Origin: Pseudolabrys sp. Root1462
GTDB taxonomy: Bacteria > Pseudomonadota > Alphaproteobacteria > Rhizobiales > Xanthobacteraceae
Direction: 5' to 3'
Assembly (NCBI RefSeq): GCF_001426945.1
Contig: NZ_LMFS01000003.1
Location: 799,453 to 863,452, forward strand
Length of the DNA: 64,000 nucleotides
In this document: piece after piece, positions 1 to 10,434 of the stretch
Layout of the letters: each line of letters begins with the position of its first letter
Numbering within the stretch: position 1 is the first letter of the stretch
Translations under genes and position numbers: made by a program
Notes under the pieces: generated by a model
Told to the model about the DNA's origin: nothing
Database searches by the model: none
What the model saw: the letters and a program-made list of their open reading frames with translations, nothing else

Positions 1-822
1 GCCAACCGTCCGGCTGAGTTCCGTCAACAACTCCGGCTCGCCGGGCGTGACAATGGCGTGCACGGCATCGAGGCGAAGGCCGTCAAAGCGATAATGACTC
101 AGCCAGTGCACAGCATTCTCGACGGCGAAGGCGCGGACTTCCGGCACGCGATAATCAATGGCGCCGCCCCAGGGCGTATGCGCATCGGAGAATGTGGCGG
201 GCGCGATGCGGCCGAGGTAATTTCCTTCCGGGCCGAAGTGATTGTAGACGACGTCGAGAAACACCATCAGACCGCGCGCGTGAGCGGCGTCGATCAGAGC
301 CTTGAGATCCTCCGGGCGGCCGTAACTGGAGTCCGGCGCATAAGGCAGCACGCCGTCATAGCCCCAGTTCCAGAGGCCGGGAAAGTCGGACAGCGGCATC
401 AGTTCGAGCGCCGTGATGCCGGTTGCGACGAGGTGATCGAGCTTGTCGATGATGGCCCGGTAGGTGCCTTGCGGCGTGAAGGTCCCCACATGGGCTTCGA
501 GAAACACGCAGTCTTCCCACGGACGCCCGCGCCATTCGGTCTGCCAGGCGAAGTCGTGGTCAATGACTTCGCTCGGACCCGCGACATCGTCGGGCTGAAA
601 ATGCGAGCCTGGGTCCGGGATATCGAGTTCGCCGTCGATGCGGAAGCTGTAACGGGTCCCCGCCTCGGCGCCCGGGACCGTGGCGAGAAACCAGTCGCCT
701 CGCCGGGTCATCGGAACAGGCTTGTCGAGGAGAACATCGACCGAGCGCGCTGCCGGTGCCCATAGCCGAAAGGTGACGCCCTCGCTGGTGCGCAGCGGCC
801 CGAATAACGCAGGCGCCGTCAT
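1..822 (-). CDS. treZ: Malto-oligosyltrehalose trehalohydrolase, 3' part beyond window
   Basis: Releases trehalose from maltooligosyl-trehalose, the second step of the TreY/TreZ route. The reading frame is open from its ATG at 822 down to base 1, about 274 residues, so the C-terminal half lies outside the window. The N-terminus (TAPALFGPLRTSEGVTFRLW) is a CBM48-type domain. It is followed by a GH13 barrel with the region I stretch MVFLDVVYNHFGPEGNYL and region II FDGLRLDAVHAI, whose Asp is the nucleophile. The start codon overlaps the glgX stop as ATGA, so translation is probably coupled. Family identity is firm; only the missing 3' end limits confidence. Confidence 0.9.
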   Translation of the reverse strand, partial: MTAPALFGPLRTSEGVTFRLWAPAARSVDVLLDKPVPMTRRGDWFLATVPGAEAGTRYSFRIDGELDIPDPGSHFQPDDVAGPSEVIDHDFAWQTEWRGRPWEDCVFLEAHVGTFTPQGTYRAIIDKLDHLVATGITALELMPLSDFPGLWNWGYDGVLPYAPDSSYGRPEDLKALIDAAHARGLMVFLDVVYNHFGPEGNYLGRIAPATFSDAHTPWGGAIDYRVPEVRAFAVENAVHWLSHYRFDGLRLDAVHAIVTPGEPELLTELSRTVG

Positions 823-2879
823 GGCCGGCCTGCGAAGACGAGAATCGACGATGGCTGGCTGGTCCAGGGCGATCCGGTGTCGCCGAGCACGCTCTGCGGC
901 TCGCCGTTGCCGGTGTCGAGCAGATTCTGCCACTTGGGCGCGCCCGGCCACTCCGGAAAGGTGAATTCGACGTCGGTCGCTGCGCCGTTGATAACGACGA
1001 GCATCGGCTCGCTGGCGTCGTCGCGCGCTCCCAGCACATAGGCAATGAAACGCCCATCGGGGAAGTGCCAGTCTTCCTCCGACATCTCCTCGCCGGATGG
1101 CCTCAGCCACTTGATGTCATAGGAGCCGTCTTCGCGCTTGCCCTGAAGCCAGTGATCGGCCGCGATCTGCGGGAAGCGGCCGCGCAGCTTGGACAGGGTG
1201 CGGACGAACTCGCTCAGGTCGTCGTCGCTGCCCAGTTTCGACCAGTCGGTCCAACCGATCTCGTCATCCTGGCAATAGGCATTGTTGTTGCCGTTCTGAC
1301 TGTTACCGACCTCGTCGCCGGCGAGCAGCAGGGGAATGCCCTGCGCGAGATAGAGACAGGCAATCTGGTTGCGCCGGAGCTGGCGCCGGCGCTTCAGAAT
1401 CTCGGGATCGTCGGTCGGGCCTTCGACGCCGCAATTGGTGCTGACATTGTCGTCGGAGCCGTCGCGATTGTCCTCGCCATTGGCTTCGTTGTGTTTGTGC
1501 TCGTAGCTGTAGAGATCAGCCAAGGTGAAGCCGTCATGCACTGTGACGTGGTTGATGCTGGCGCGCGGGCCGCGGCCATCGTGCTGAAACTGTGCCGCGG
1601 AGGCGGTGAGCGCATGAGCCAGATCGCCGATAATGCCGCCGTCGCCACGCCAGAAGCGTCGCAGGGTCTTGCGATAGACATCGTTCCATTCCGACCAGCC
1701 GTTCGGGAAGCCGCCCACCTGATAGCCGCCGGCGCCGATATCCCACGGTTCGGCGATCATCTTGACGTTGGCGAGGACCGGGTCCTGCCGCACGGCGGCG
1801 AAGAATGGCCCGTTGCGGTCGAACGCCGGGCCGCGTCCGAGCGTCGAGGCGAGATCGAAGCGGAAGCCATCGACGTGATAGGCCTCGACCCAGTGCCGCA
1901 GCGAGTCCATCACCATTTGCAGCACGCGCGGATGCGCGAGCTTCAGTGAATTGCCGGTGCCGGTGAAGTCGTCATAATAGCGCGGCTCGTCCGGCATCAG
2001 CCAGTAATACGAGGCGTTGTCGATGCCGCGATAGCACAGCGTCGGCCCCATATGGTTGCCTTCGCAGGTGTGATTGTAGACGACATCGAGAATGACCTCG
2101 ATGCCGGCATCGTGCAGTGCCGCCACCGTGGCGCGCATCGCGGCAATCTCGTCGCCCTTGGCGTAGCGCGGCTCCGGCGTGAAGAAGCTCAGCGTGTTGT
2201 AGCCCCAGTAGTTCTTGAGGCCCTTGTCCAAGAGATGGCGGTCGTCGAGGAAGGAGTGAATCGGCAAGAGCTCGATCGCCGTGACGCCGATCTTGCGCAG
2301 GTGGGCGATCATGCCCGGCGCCGACAGGCCGCGAAAGGTGCCGCGCAGTTCCGGCGGCACATCGGGGTGCTGCTGCGTCAGGCCCTTGACGTGCGCCTCA
2401 TAGATAACTGTGTCTTCCCAGCGCGTCTGCGGCCGTGCGGAAGCGCGCCACGTATGCGCCACGTCGACAACCACCGACTTGTACATGTTGCGGGCATTGT
2501 CGCGCCGGTCGATGGCAAGGTCCTGCTGCTTGGCGCCGGTGCGATAACCGAAATGCGCGTCGGTCCAGGAGAACGGCCCGGCGAGCTGTTTGCTGTAGGG
2601 GTCGATCAACAGCTTGTGGGCGTTGAAACGATGCCCGGCGTTGGGCTCGTAGGGACCGTCGACGCGGTAGCCGTAGAGCTGGCCCGGCGTCACCTGCGGC
2701 AGGTAGACGTGCCACACGTCATCGGTGCGTTCCGGCAGCACGATGCGCTCGGTCTCGCGCTTGCCGCTCCGGTCGAACAGGCAAAGCGTGACCTTGGTGG
2801 AATTCGCGGAGAACAAAGCGAAATTGGTGCCGCGGCCGTCCCAGGTCGCGCCGAGCGGATACGGTGCGCCGGCGGACAT
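819..2879 (-). CDS. glgX: Glycogen debranching enzyme GlgX (GH13 isoamylase type)
   Basis: Hydrolyses alpha-1,6 branches of glycogen trimmed by the phosphorylase. The protein is 686 residues, normal for the family. An N-terminal CBM48 (AGAPYPLGATWDGRGTNFAL) precedes a GH13 barrel. Region I is ILDVVYNHTCEG near residue 260, region II FRFDLAST near 342 (nucleophile Asp), region III IAEPWDIGAGGYQVG near 376 (acid/base Glu) and region IV VTVHDGFTL near 448. I chose the ATG at 2879 because a longer frame would run 38 residues into the end of glgB and lacks family similarity. It starts 10 bp after the glgB stop and overlaps treZ, so it is an internal gene of the glucan operon. Confidence 0.95.
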   Translation of the reverse strand: MSAGAPYPLGATWDGRGTNFALFSANSTKVTLCLFDRSGKRETERIVLPERTDDVWHVYLPQVTPGQLYGYRVDGPYEPNAGHRFNAHKLLIDPYSKQLAGPFSWTDAHFGYRTGAKQQDLAIDRRDNARNMYKSVVVDVAHTWRASARPQTRWEDTVIYEAHVKGLTQQHPDVPPELRGTFRGLSAPGMIAHLRKIGVTAIELLPIHSFLDDRHLLDKGLKNYWGYNTLSFFTPEPRYAKGDEIAAMRATVAALHDAGIEVILDVVYNHTCEGNHMGPTLCYRGIDNASYYWLMPDEPRYYDDFTGTGNSLKLAHPRVLQMVMDSLRHWVEAYHVDGFRFDLASTLGRGPAFDRNGPFFAAVRQDPVLANVKMIAEPWDIGAGGYQVGGFPNGWSEWNDVYRKTLRRFWRGDGGIIGDLAHALTASAAQFQHDGRGPRASINHVTVHDGFTLADLYSYEHKHNEANGEDNRDGSDDNVSTNCGVEGPTDDPEILKRRRQLRRNQIACLYLAQGIPLLLAGDEVGNSQNGNNNAYCQDDEIGWTDWSKLGSDDDLSEFVRTLSKLRGRFPQIAADHWLQGKREDGSYDIKWLRPSGEEMSEEDWHFPDGRFIAYVLGARDDASEPMLVVINGAATDVEFTFPEWPGAPKWQNLLDTGNGEPQSVLGDTGSPWTSQPSSILVFAGRP

Positions 2880-2889
2880 TTTGCCGTTG

Positions 2890-5049
2890 TTACTCAGGAA
2901 TGAAAAAGACGGCAGCAAGCGGTGGGACGACAATGTGGAGCTCCTGACTGTCACGCATCGCAACGGTGGACACCACGCCTGAGTTCCCCACATTGCTGCC
3001 GCCGTAGACCGCGGCGTCGGAATTAAATACTTCGCGCCAGCGCCCGGCGAAGGGAACGCGAACGCGGTAGTTGTTCAGCACCTGGGGCGTGAAGTTGACA
3101 ACAACTACACAACGTTCAGCCGCGCCCTTTCCCTTACGCAACCAGGCGAAAGTCGAGTTGTCGGCGTCGTCGGTCACCAGCCACTCGAAACCGGCGGCAT
3201 CATAGTCGAGCGCATGTAGCGCCGGCGTGTCGCGGTACAGCCGGTTCAGATCGCGTACCAGTCGCTGGATGCCGGCATGCTCGGGCTGCTCGGTAAGGTG
3301 CCACGGCAGGCTGATGTCGTGGTTCCATTCGGTGTCCTGGCCGAATTCCGAACCCATGAACATCAGCTTCTTGCCCGGATGGCCGAACATGAAAGCGTAG
3401 TAGGCGCGCAGATTGGCGAAACGCTGCCATCGGTCGCCCGGCATGCGGCCAAGTATCGAGAGCTTGCCATGCACGACTTCGTCATGGGACAGCGGCAGGA
3501 TGAAGTTTTCCGAAAAGGCGTAGTGCAGTCCGAACAAAATCTTGCCGTGGTGGAACCGGCGGTGGATCGGGTCTTTCGAGATGTAATCGAGGGTGTCGTT
3601 CATCCACCCCATGTTCCACTTGTAGCCGAAGCCAAGTCCGCCCCAGTCGACCGGACGCGACACCTGCGGCCAGGCCGTCGACTCTTCGGCGGCCGTGGTC
3701 GCGTTCGGGAATTCCTTGAAAACCTCAGTGTTGGTCCGGCGCAGGAAGTCGATGGCTTCGATGTTCTCGCGGCCGCCGTGCTTGTTCGGCACCCAGGCGT
3801 TCGAAGGCCGGCTGTAGTCGAGATACAGCATCGAAGCGACGGCATCGACGCGCAGGCCATCGATGCCGTAGCGGTCGAGCCAGAACAATGCGTTAGACAA
3901 CAGGAAGTTGGTCACTTCGACCCGGCCGTAATTGTAGATCAAGGTGCCCCAGTCGAGATGGCGGCCTTGGCGCGGATCCTCGTGTTCGTAGAGGCCGGTG
4001 CCGTCGAAGCGGGCAAGCCCGTGTGGATCGTCGGGGAAATGCCCGGGCACCCAATCGAGAATGACGCCGAGCCCGGCCTTGTGGAGGGCATCGACGAGCG
4101 CGATGAAATCGGCCGGCGTCCCGAAGCGGCTGGTCGGCGCGAACATCCCGGTCGGTTGATAGCCCCATGACCCGTCGAACGGATGCTCGGACACCGGCAG
4201 CAATTCAACATGGGTGAAGCCCATGTCGGCCACATACTGTGGCAGTTGCTCGGCCAGTTCGCGATAGGTCAGCCAGCCATTGTCGCGCTCGACGCTGCGC
4301 CGCCACGATCCGAGATGCAGTTCATAGATCGACATCGGCTGGTCGAGCGCGTTGATGCCATGGCGCGCCGGCGCGGGTCGCGGCAGGTTTTCGGCATCGA
4401 CAACGATCGAGGCGGTCGAAGGCCGAATTTCGGCGGCAAACGCAACGGGGTCGGACTTCAGCGGCAACCGCCCAGCCGACCGGCTGATAATCTCGAACTT
4501 GTATTTGTTACCGGGCCGGGCCCCGGGCACGAACAATTCCCAGTAACCGTTGCCGCGCACTCGCATCGGATGCCGGCGACCATCCCAGAAATTGAAATCG
4601 CCGACCACGCTCACGCGGGCCGCATTTGGTGCAAGCACGGCGAACGCGACGCCCTCGACGCCGTCCACGGTCATCGGATGTGCGCCGAGTTTGTCATAGA
4701 GACGAAGCTGAGTGCCTTCGCCGAGCAGAAATAGATCGAAGTCGGACAGAACCGGCGGGAAGCGATAGGGGTCTTCCAGATCGACCTCATTGTCGCCAAA
4801 GCGTGCCCGCAGCCGGTAGCGGCCGGGATCGTTCACGACGCCCGCGAACAGGCCGGCCATGTCGAGACGCTCCAACGGCTGCTCGCCGGCATCGTTGACC
4901 ACAGAGACCCGCTCGGCGTTGGGCAAGAACGCGCGCACCACCGTTCGCTCGTTTTCGACGTGCGGTCCGAGGTAGGCGAACGGGTCGGCGTGGCGGCCTT
5001 CGAGGATGGCCTGAGCGTCGGGAGATAGGTTGCGGACGTGCTCGTTCAT
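2890..5049 (-). CDS. glgB: 1,4-alpha-glucan branching enzyme
   Basis: Introduces alpha-1,6 branches into linear alpha-glucan, here probably the product of GlgE. The protein is 719 residues. The N-terminus has two glucan-binding segments (ending near ANKYKFEI-like residues around 200). The GH13 catalytic barrel shows [10 protein letters not shown] (nucleophile Asp near 401), [11 protein letters not shown] (Glu near 451) and [12 protein letters not shown] (Asp near 521), positions close to those of the Escherichia coli enzyme. The ATG at 5049 overlaps the TGA of the preceding treS/maltokinase gene as ATGA, which fixes the start and implies coupled translation. Confidence 0.96.
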   Translation of the reverse strand: MNEHVRNLSPDAQAILEGRHADPFAYLGPHVENERTVVRAFLPNAERVSVVNDAGEQPLERLDMAGLFAGVVNDPGRYRLRARFGDNEVDLEDPYRFPPVLSDFDLFLLGEGTQLRLYDKLGAHPMTVDGVEGVAFAVLAPNAARVSVVGDFNFWDGRRHPMRVRGNGYWELFVPGARPGNKYKFEIISRSAGRLPLKSDPVAFAAEIRPSTASIVVDAENLPRPAPARHGINALDQPMSIYELHLGSWRRSVERDNGWLTYRELAEQLPQYVADMGFTHVELLPVSEHPFDGSWGYQPTGMFAPTSRFGTPADFIALVDALHKAGLGVILDWVPGHFPDDPHGLARFDGTGLYEHEDPRQGRHLDWGTLIYNYGRVEVTNFLLSNALFWLDRYGIDGLRVDAVASMLYLDYSRPSNAWVPNKHGGRENIEAIDFLRRTNTEVFKEFPNATTAAEESTAWPQVSRPVDWGGLGFGYKWNMGWMNDTLDYISKDPIHRRFHHGKILFGLHYAFSENFILPLSHDEVVHGKLSILGRMPGDRWQRFANLRAYYAFMFGHPGKKLMFMGSEFGQDTEWNHDISLPWHLTEQPEHAGIQRLVRDLNRLYRDTPALHALDYDAAGFEWLVTDDADNSTFAWLRKGKGAAERCVVVVNFTPQVLNNYRVRVPFAGRWREVFNSDAAVYGGSNVGNSGVVSTVAMRDSQELHIVVPPLAAVFFIPE

Positions 5050-8000
5050 TGCTTTATCACTCCGCGCTGCCACAGGATGCGCAAAGTCGCTTCCATTGGA
5101 ATGTGCGCCCATGTCGGCCGATTGCTGAGTTCGTATTCGATTTCATAAAGGGCCTTGTCGAGCAGGAACCAGTCGAGCAGGCGGCGTGCCTGTTCCGCGT
5201 CGCCAGGCCACAGGTTCGAGTCTTTGATGTTCTCGCGATAGCAATCCCAGAACGCGGTGGTGAGACGGTCGCCCCAGGCGCGCATCAATGGCGTGAGCAC
5301 ACTCAGATCTTCGCCGCTGAGATCGGGCGCCTGATCGATCGCGGCGCTGACGGCGTAATCGATCGAGCGGATAAAGCCAGCGACATCGCGCGCCGGTGGC
5401 GCCTTCTGCCGGCGCTCCTCCAGCGTACGGCGCGGTTCCCCCTCAAAATCGAGGATGAAGGCGTCGTCCTTGGCGATCAGGATCTGGCCGAGATGGAAAT
5501 CGCCGTGATGCCGGATTTTCATGCCTTCGAACGGGATGTCGCGGCTTGCTTCTATGTAGCTGCGGATGGCCTCGTGATTGTCGACCAAGAGCTTGCCCAT
5601 CGCGGCGGTCTGTTCCAGCAAGGTGCTGGACTTGATCAGCTCGAGTCGCGCATCGGTCCGCGCCAGCAGGGCCTCGGTCCATCGCGCCATATCGTCCGAT
5701 GAAATGGGTTCGGGCGCGAAGTCCGCGATGTCGTCATGGCTTGCGAGCGCAAGGTGCAGTTCAGCCGTGCGGCGGCCGATCTGGCTCATGCGGTGCGTCA
5801 GAACCAGGGTGTCCGCGGTCTCGCTGATCGGTTCGGCGGCATTGAGCCGCTGTTGATCAATCAGGCGTTCGAACGACGACAGCGTGAGCGACCAGGCGTC
5901 GCCCTGGTTCTCGATGAATTCGTTGGCGACAACGAGGGCGCTGCGCGTATCGCCCTCGATCAGTTCGGCCGAGCCGAGCAAGGCCGGCGCGTTCTTGAAG
6001 CCGGTCTTGTCGGTGAGGAAGCGCCCGATTTCGATTTCCGGATGGATCCCGTCGTTCAGCCGGCGCAGTAGTTTCACGACGTAGCGATTGTCGACGACGA
6101 TGCTGGAGTTCGATTGCTCGCGATCGACCAGCTTGATCGACTCGAATTTCGGCAAGGGTGCCCGGGCAAAGGCTTCGGTGGGGCGGAATTCGATAGTCTG
6201 GTCCTGATGAGTGATCGTCGTTCCGCGATGCATGGCCTCCAGCAATGCCGGCACGAATTCCGGCTCGCCCGTGGCATCGAGCAGGGTGCCTTCACGCGGT
6301 CCGCGGCGCACCGCGGCGAGGATCGTGCCGGGGCCGCGATCGACGGTGGTGTAACGGGTCCATCGGGTCGCCAGCGGCAGGAAATATCGCGTGGTGCCGT
6401 GCGAACCATTCACTGAAATGATCGTCGCTAGGTGGTTGTGACCACCGAGCTCGAGCGGAATGGCTGCGCTGATCGTCGTCGAAATATTGCGCGCTTCCTT
6501 GTCGGCGAACCAGCGCTGGTGCGTGATGAAGCCTGGGAGCGCTTCGGTCTCGAAAGTGCGTCGCGTCCAGCCGCCGGCAAGTGAACTCCATCCGGCACCC
6601 AAGACGAGAGTCGGCACATCGCGCGGCAATGCGTGGGGCTGTTCGCTGCCGGGCTCCTTGTTGAGCTGGAACCAGAAGAAGCCGTAAGGCGGCAGTGTTA
6701 CCAGGTAGGGCAACTGGCCGATGCGCGGGAAGTTGACGCGACCCAGCATCTCCTGAGGCATGCGGCCTTCCCAGGCCGACAGGTCCAGCTCCACGGCTTG
6801 CGCCGAGCGCGACAAGTTGGCGACGCACAGAATCGCCTCGTCGTCGAGCTGGCGGACATATGCGAGCACGCTGCGGTTGGTCGGTCTTACAAAGGTCAGC
6901 GTGCCGCGGCCGAACACCTTGGTCGATTTGCGCACGCTGATCAGGCGCTTGGTCCAGTTCAACAGCGATGATGCCGAGCGGCTTTGCGCCTCGACGTTGA
7001 CGGCCGAGAAGCCATAAACCGGGTCCATGATGCAGGGCAGGTAGAGTTGCGCCGGATCGGAACGCGAAAAGCCGCCATTGCGGTCCGGCGACCACTGCAT
7101 CGGCGTGCGGACGCCGTTGCGGTCGCCGAGAAAGATGTTGTCGCCCATGCCGATTTCGTCGCCGTAGTAGATGATCGGAGTGCCCGGCATCGACATCAGG
7201 ATCGAGTTCATCAGTTCGATCTTGCGCCGGTCGTTATCCATCAGCGGCGCGAGGCGGCGGCGGATGCCGACATTGATGCGCGCGCGCGGATCGACCGCGT
7301 AAGTCGACCACAAATAGTCGCGCTCGGCGTCGGTGACCATTTCCAGCGTCAGTTCGTCGTGATTGCGCAGGAACATTGCCCACTGGCAGTTGGCTGGAAT
7401 TTCCGGCGTCTGCCGCATGATGTCGGTGACCGGGAAACGGTCTTCTTGCGCGATCGCCATGTAAATGCGCGGCATCAGCGGGAAGTGGTAAGCCATATGG
7501 CATTCGTCGCCATTGCCGAAATATTCCTGCACATCCTCGGGCCATTGATTGGCCTCGGCCAGCAGCACCTTATTGGGCGCGTAGGCGTCGAGCTCGGCGC
7601 GAATGCGCTTCAGGATGGCATGGGTCTCAGGCAGGTTTTCGTTGTTGGTGCCTTCGCGCTCACAGAGATAAGGCACGGCGTCGAGCCGGAATCCATCGAC
7701 GCCGGTATCGAGCCAGCGCTTCATGACCTGCATGACGGCGCTCACGACGCGTGGATTGTCGTAGTTGAGGTCCGGCTGGTGCGAGAAGAAGCGGTGCCAG
7801 TAGAAGGCGCCGGCCTCAGGGTCCCACGTCCAGTTCGACTTCTCGGTGTCGGTGAAGATGATCCGCGTACCTTGATATTTCTGGTCGGTATCGCTCCAGA
7901 CATACCAGTCGCGCGCGCTCGACCCCTTCGGGCTGCGCTTGGCGCGCTTGAACCAGGCATGCTGGTCGGAGGTGTGATTGACGACAAGTTCCGTCACCAC

Positions 8001-8327
8001 CTTGAGGTCGCGCCGCTTGGCTTCCTGCATGAAGCGGCGGAAGTCTTTCATGGTGCCGAATTGCGGGTTGATGTCGCCGTAATCCGAGATGTCGTAGCCG
8101 TCGTCGCGGCCGGGGCTCGGATAGAAGGGCAGCAGCCAAAGCACTGTGACGCCGAGGTCGCGCAGATAGTCGAGCTTTTCCGTCAAGCCGGCGAAGTCGC
8201 CAACGCCGTCGCCGTTGTTGTCGAAGAACGCCTTGACGTGCAGCTGGTAGATGATGGCGTCCTTATACCAGAGGCCATCTTCGCTCCCGGTCCGCACTTC
8301 TTCGCTAATGGCAGAATGAACGTTCAT
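5046..8327 (-). CDS. treS: Trehalose synthase / maltokinase fusion protein
   Basis: A two-domain enzyme of 1093 residues. Residues 1 to about 560 are a GH13 trehalose synthase interconverting trehalose and maltose, with [10 protein letters not shown] (Asp near 214), [12 protein letters not shown] (Glu near 256) and [11 protein letters not shown] (Asp near 326). From about 610 to the end is a maltokinase (Pep2/Mak) with the aminoglycoside-phosphotransferase fold: the catalytic loop [11 protein letters not shown] near 939 and the metal-binding DFEGEP near 959. The kinase makes maltose-1-phosphate for GlgE, encoded just upstream. The ATG at 8327 follows a GAAGG ribosome site; upstream codons overlap the end of glgE. 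The fusion is common in proteobacteria. Confidence 0.95.
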   Translation of the reverse strand: MNVHSAISEEVRTGSEDGLWYKDAIIYQLHVKAFFDNNGDGVGDFAGLTEKLDYLRDLGVTVLWLLPFYPSPGRDDGYDISDYGDINPQFGTMKDFRRFMQEAKRRDLKVVTELVVNHTSDQHAWFKRAKRSPKGSSARDWYVWSDTDQKYQGTRIIFTDTEKSNWTWDPEAGAFYWHRFFSHQPDLNYDNPRVVSAVMQVMKRWLDTGVDGFRLDAVPYLCEREGTNNENLPETHAILKRIRAELDAYAPNKVLLAEANQWPEDVQEYFGNGDECHMAYHFPLMPRIYMAIAQEDRFPVTDIMRQTPEIPANCQWAMFLRNHDELTLEMVTDAERDYLWSTYAVDPRARINVGIRRRLAPLMDNDRRKIELMNSILMSMPGTPIIYYGDEIGMGDNIFLGDRNGVRTPMQWSPDRNGGFSRSDPAQLYLPCIMDPVYGFSAVNVEAQSRSASSLLNWTKRLISVRKSTKVFGRGTLTFVRPTNRSVLAYVRQLDDEAILCVANLSRSAQAVELDLSAWEGRMPQEMLGRVNFPRIGQLPYLVTLPPYGFFWFQLNKEPGSEQPHALPRDVPTLVLGAGWSSLAGGWTRRTFETEALPGFITHQRWFADKEARNISTTISAAIPLELGGHNHLATIISVNGSHGTTRYFLPLATRWTRYTTVDRGPGTILAAVRRGPREGTLLDATGEPEFVPALLEAMHRGTTITHQDQTIEFRPTEAFARAPLPKFESIKLVDREQSNSSIVVDNRYVVKLLRRLNDGIHPEIEIGRFLTDKTGFKNAPALLGSAELIEGDTRSALVVANEFIENQGDAWSLTLSSFERLIDQQRLNAAEPISETADTLVLTHRMSQIGRRTAELHLALASHDDIADFAPEPISSDDMARWTEALLARTDARLELIKSSTLLEQTAAMGKLLVDNHEAIRSYIEASRDIPFEGMKIRHHGDFHLGQILIAKDDAFILDFEGEPRRTLEERRQKAPPARDVAGFIRSIDYAVSAAIDQAPDLSGEDLSVLTPLMRAWGDRLTTAFWDCYRENIKDSNLWPGDAEQARRLLDWFLLDKALYEIEYELSNRPTWAHIPMEATLRILWQRGVIKQ

Positions 8328-8334
8328 GGCGCCT

Positions 8335-10311
8335 TCACACGTGACAGCGGAATAGCACCGCGGGGTCGTTGTTCGCGTCGATCCTGGTACGCAACCCATT
8401 CCACTCGAGAAGGTGCCGCTCACCGGTGACAAGATTTTCGATTTCCCGAACCGGACGGCGTGCATCGGGCGGACCGATCTGTGTATCGCCGAAATGGAAC
8501 CAGAACTCGCGCGGCTCCTTCGCCAGCGAAATGGCCACCGCAACGGCGTTGGTGCCGTCGACCGACTCTTTGATGAAGCCGATCACGTTGGGGTCGTTGG
8601 TTTGCAGGAAGTGGAGATTGGCGGTCTGCAGCAACGCTGGATTGGCCCGGCGGATCATGTTGATGCGCTGCAGATAGGCCTTGATGTTGCCGCGCTTGTT
8701 CCAGTCGCGGGTGCGGATCTCGTATTTTTCCGAGTTGAGGTACTCTTCGCGGCCGGGCAGCGGCTCATATTCGACGAGTTCGAAGCCGTTATAGATGCCG
8801 TAGTTCGACGACAGCGTCGCAGCCAGCGCGGCGCGTGCCTTGAACAACCAGGTGTCGCCGCTCTGCAACTGCACCGGCAGGATGTCCGGCGTCGTCACGA
8901 AGAAGTTGGGGCGATAATAGTCGCGCTCCGGATAGCCCGTGAGTTCGGTCAGATATTCCTGCAGTTCGTCCTTGCCCGTGCGCCAGGTGAAGTAGGTGTA
9001 GGACTGCGTAAAGCCGAGCTTGGCCAGCGCCTTCATGACTTTCGGCCGGGTGAAAGCCTCAGCGAGGAAAATCACCCCCGGGTCGCGCGTCTGCACCTCG
9101 CGGATCGCCCATTCCCAGAACGGCAACGGCTTGGTGTGCGGATTATCGATGCGGAAAATGCGGACGCCCTGTTTGACCCAGAACAACAGCACGTCGCGCA
9201 ACGCGATCCACAGGCCGATGCTGTCATCGGAACCGAAATCGGGATTGACGATGTCCTCGTATTTCTTCGGCGGGTTCTCGGCATATTTGATGCTGCCGTC
9301 GGGCCGCCGCTTGAACCACTGCGGATGTTCCTTGAGCCAGGGATGATCCGGCGAACACTGGACGGCGATATCCATGGCGACTTCCATGCCGTGCTGATGG
9401 CAGGCCGCCACCAGCGCGCGGAAATCCTCGAGGGTGCCGAGCGCCGGTTCGACCGCGTCGTGGCCGCCGTTCTCGTTGCCGACGGCGTAAAAGCTGCCGA
9501 CGTCCCCCGGTGCGGCCGTTACGGCGTTGTTCTTGCCCTTACGGTTGGTGCGGCCAACCGGATGAATCGGCGTCAGATAAAGGACGTCGAATCCGAGGCC
9601 GGCGATCTCCGGGATGCGGGCGATGCAGTCCTGAAACGTGCCGTGTTGTCCAGGGACCGAGCTCTGACTGCGCGGCACCATCTCGTACCAGGCGCCGGCA
9701 CGGGCCCGTTCGCGATCGGCGACCAGCGGCACCGGGCTGCTGCGGCAGAGATCTGGCCGCGCGCCGCCCTGGCGCATCGCCGTCGCCAGCCATTCGTCGA
9801 GCAGGTCTGTGGGATCGCTCGTCTGGGTAAATTTGTGAATCGCGGCTTCTACGATGGCGCGCGGGCCGTCTTCGGGCGGCATCAGTTGCTGCAGCAGCTC
9901 GAGGCCCTCGCGCGCTTCCAATGCGACATTCTGCCCGGCCTTCTGCTTGGCAAGAAATTCCTTACGCCACGTCGCGTACTGGTCCGTCCAGGCCTCGATC
10001 TCGAAAATGTAATAGCCCGGCTCCGGCGGCGTGAATTGACCATGCCAGCGGTCGTTGGCGAACAGCACCATGTCTTCGCGCTGCCAGTCGCTGGCGTCCT
10101 GCCGCCGCCACAACAGCGCCGCGCCGAGGACATCATGACCTTCGCGAAAAATATCGGCCCAGACGTCGACCGTTTCGCCGGCCACGCGTTTTACTGCGTA
10201 CCGTCCGCCGTCCACGCACGGGAAAATGTCCTCGAATCGGAAGCGGGGGCCCGTCGGATCTGAAGAGGAACTGTCGAATGTCTTGCTCGAAAATGAACGC
10301 TCGGCTCGCAC
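8335..10311 (-). CDS. glgE: Alpha-1,4-glucan:maltose-1-phosphate maltosyltransferase
   Basis: Transfers maltose from maltose-1-phosphate to the non-reducing end of alpha-1,4-glucans (GH13 subfamily 3). The protein is 658 residues. The N-terminal domain (FRFEDIFPCVDGGRYAVKRV) is typical of GlgE, then comes the barrel with MDIAVQCSPDHPWLKEHPQW, VRIFRIDNPHTKPLPFW (nucleophile Asp near 387) and VIFLAEAFTRPK (Glu near 415). The start is a GTG at 10311 preceded by GGGAG at a distance of 8 bases; no ATG exists nearby in frame. It is the first gene of the operon, and its partner maltokinase follows after 7 bp. Confidence 0.95.
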   Translation of the reverse strand: MRAERSFSSKTFDSSSSDPTGPRFRFEDIFPCVDGGRYAVKRVAGETVDVWADIFREGHDVLGAALLWRRQDASDWQREDMVLFANDRWHGQFTPPEPGYYIFEIEAWTDQYATWRKEFLAKQKAGQNVALEAREGLELLQQLMPPEDGPRAIVEAAIHKFTQTSDPTDLLDEWLATAMRQGGARPDLCRSSPVPLVADRERARAGAWYEMVPRSQSSVPGQHGTFQDCIARIPEIAGLGFDVLYLTPIHPVGRTNRKGKNNAVTAAPGDVGSFYAVGNENGGHDAVEPALGTLEDFRALVAACHQHGMEVAMDIAVQCSPDHPWLKEHPQWFKRRPDGSIKYAENPPKKYEDIVNPDFGSDDSIGLWIALRDVLLFWVKQGVRIFRIDNPHTKPLPFWEWAIREVQTRDPGVIFLAEAFTRPKVMKALAKLGFTQSYTYFTWRTGKDELQEYLTELTGYPERDYYRPNFFVTTPDILPVQLQSGDTWLFKARAALAATLSSNYGIYNGFELVEYEPLPGREEYLNSEKYEIRTRDWNKRGNIKAYLQRINMIRRANPALLQTANLHFLQTNDPNVIGFIKESVDGTNAVAVAISLAKEPREFWFHFGDTQIGPPDARRPVREIENLVTGERHLLEWNGLRTRIDANNDPAVLFRCHV

Positions 10312-10434
10312 CCCGAATGCTCCCGATTGGCTGGCTGATTGGGCTTCCTTACCGAAGGGGAAAACGGCTGAGTTGTCCTAAGGTTCCGGCGCTAGGCTGG
10401 TGCAATCGGCTCGGCCGTGGGCGGGAGATCGGCA
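10312..10434. promoter_or_regulatory. Divergent promoter gap between glgE and malQ
   Basis: 123 bp separate the divergent glgE and malQ starts and must hold both promoters. Ribosome sites are visible at each edge (GGGAG for each gene). I see no convincing -35/-10 pair and no FixK-like palindrome here, in contrast to the gaps of the neighbouring stress island. Confidence 0.4.

Noticed and set aside
6984..8429. 481-residue plus-strand frame across treS
   Set aside because: Antisense shadow of a well-conserved GH13 domain; Arg/Ala/Val-rich with no recognisable motif.
8413..10263. 616-residue plus-strand frame across glgE
   Set aside because: Antisense shadow caused by high GC; the minus-strand GlgE carries all family motifs.
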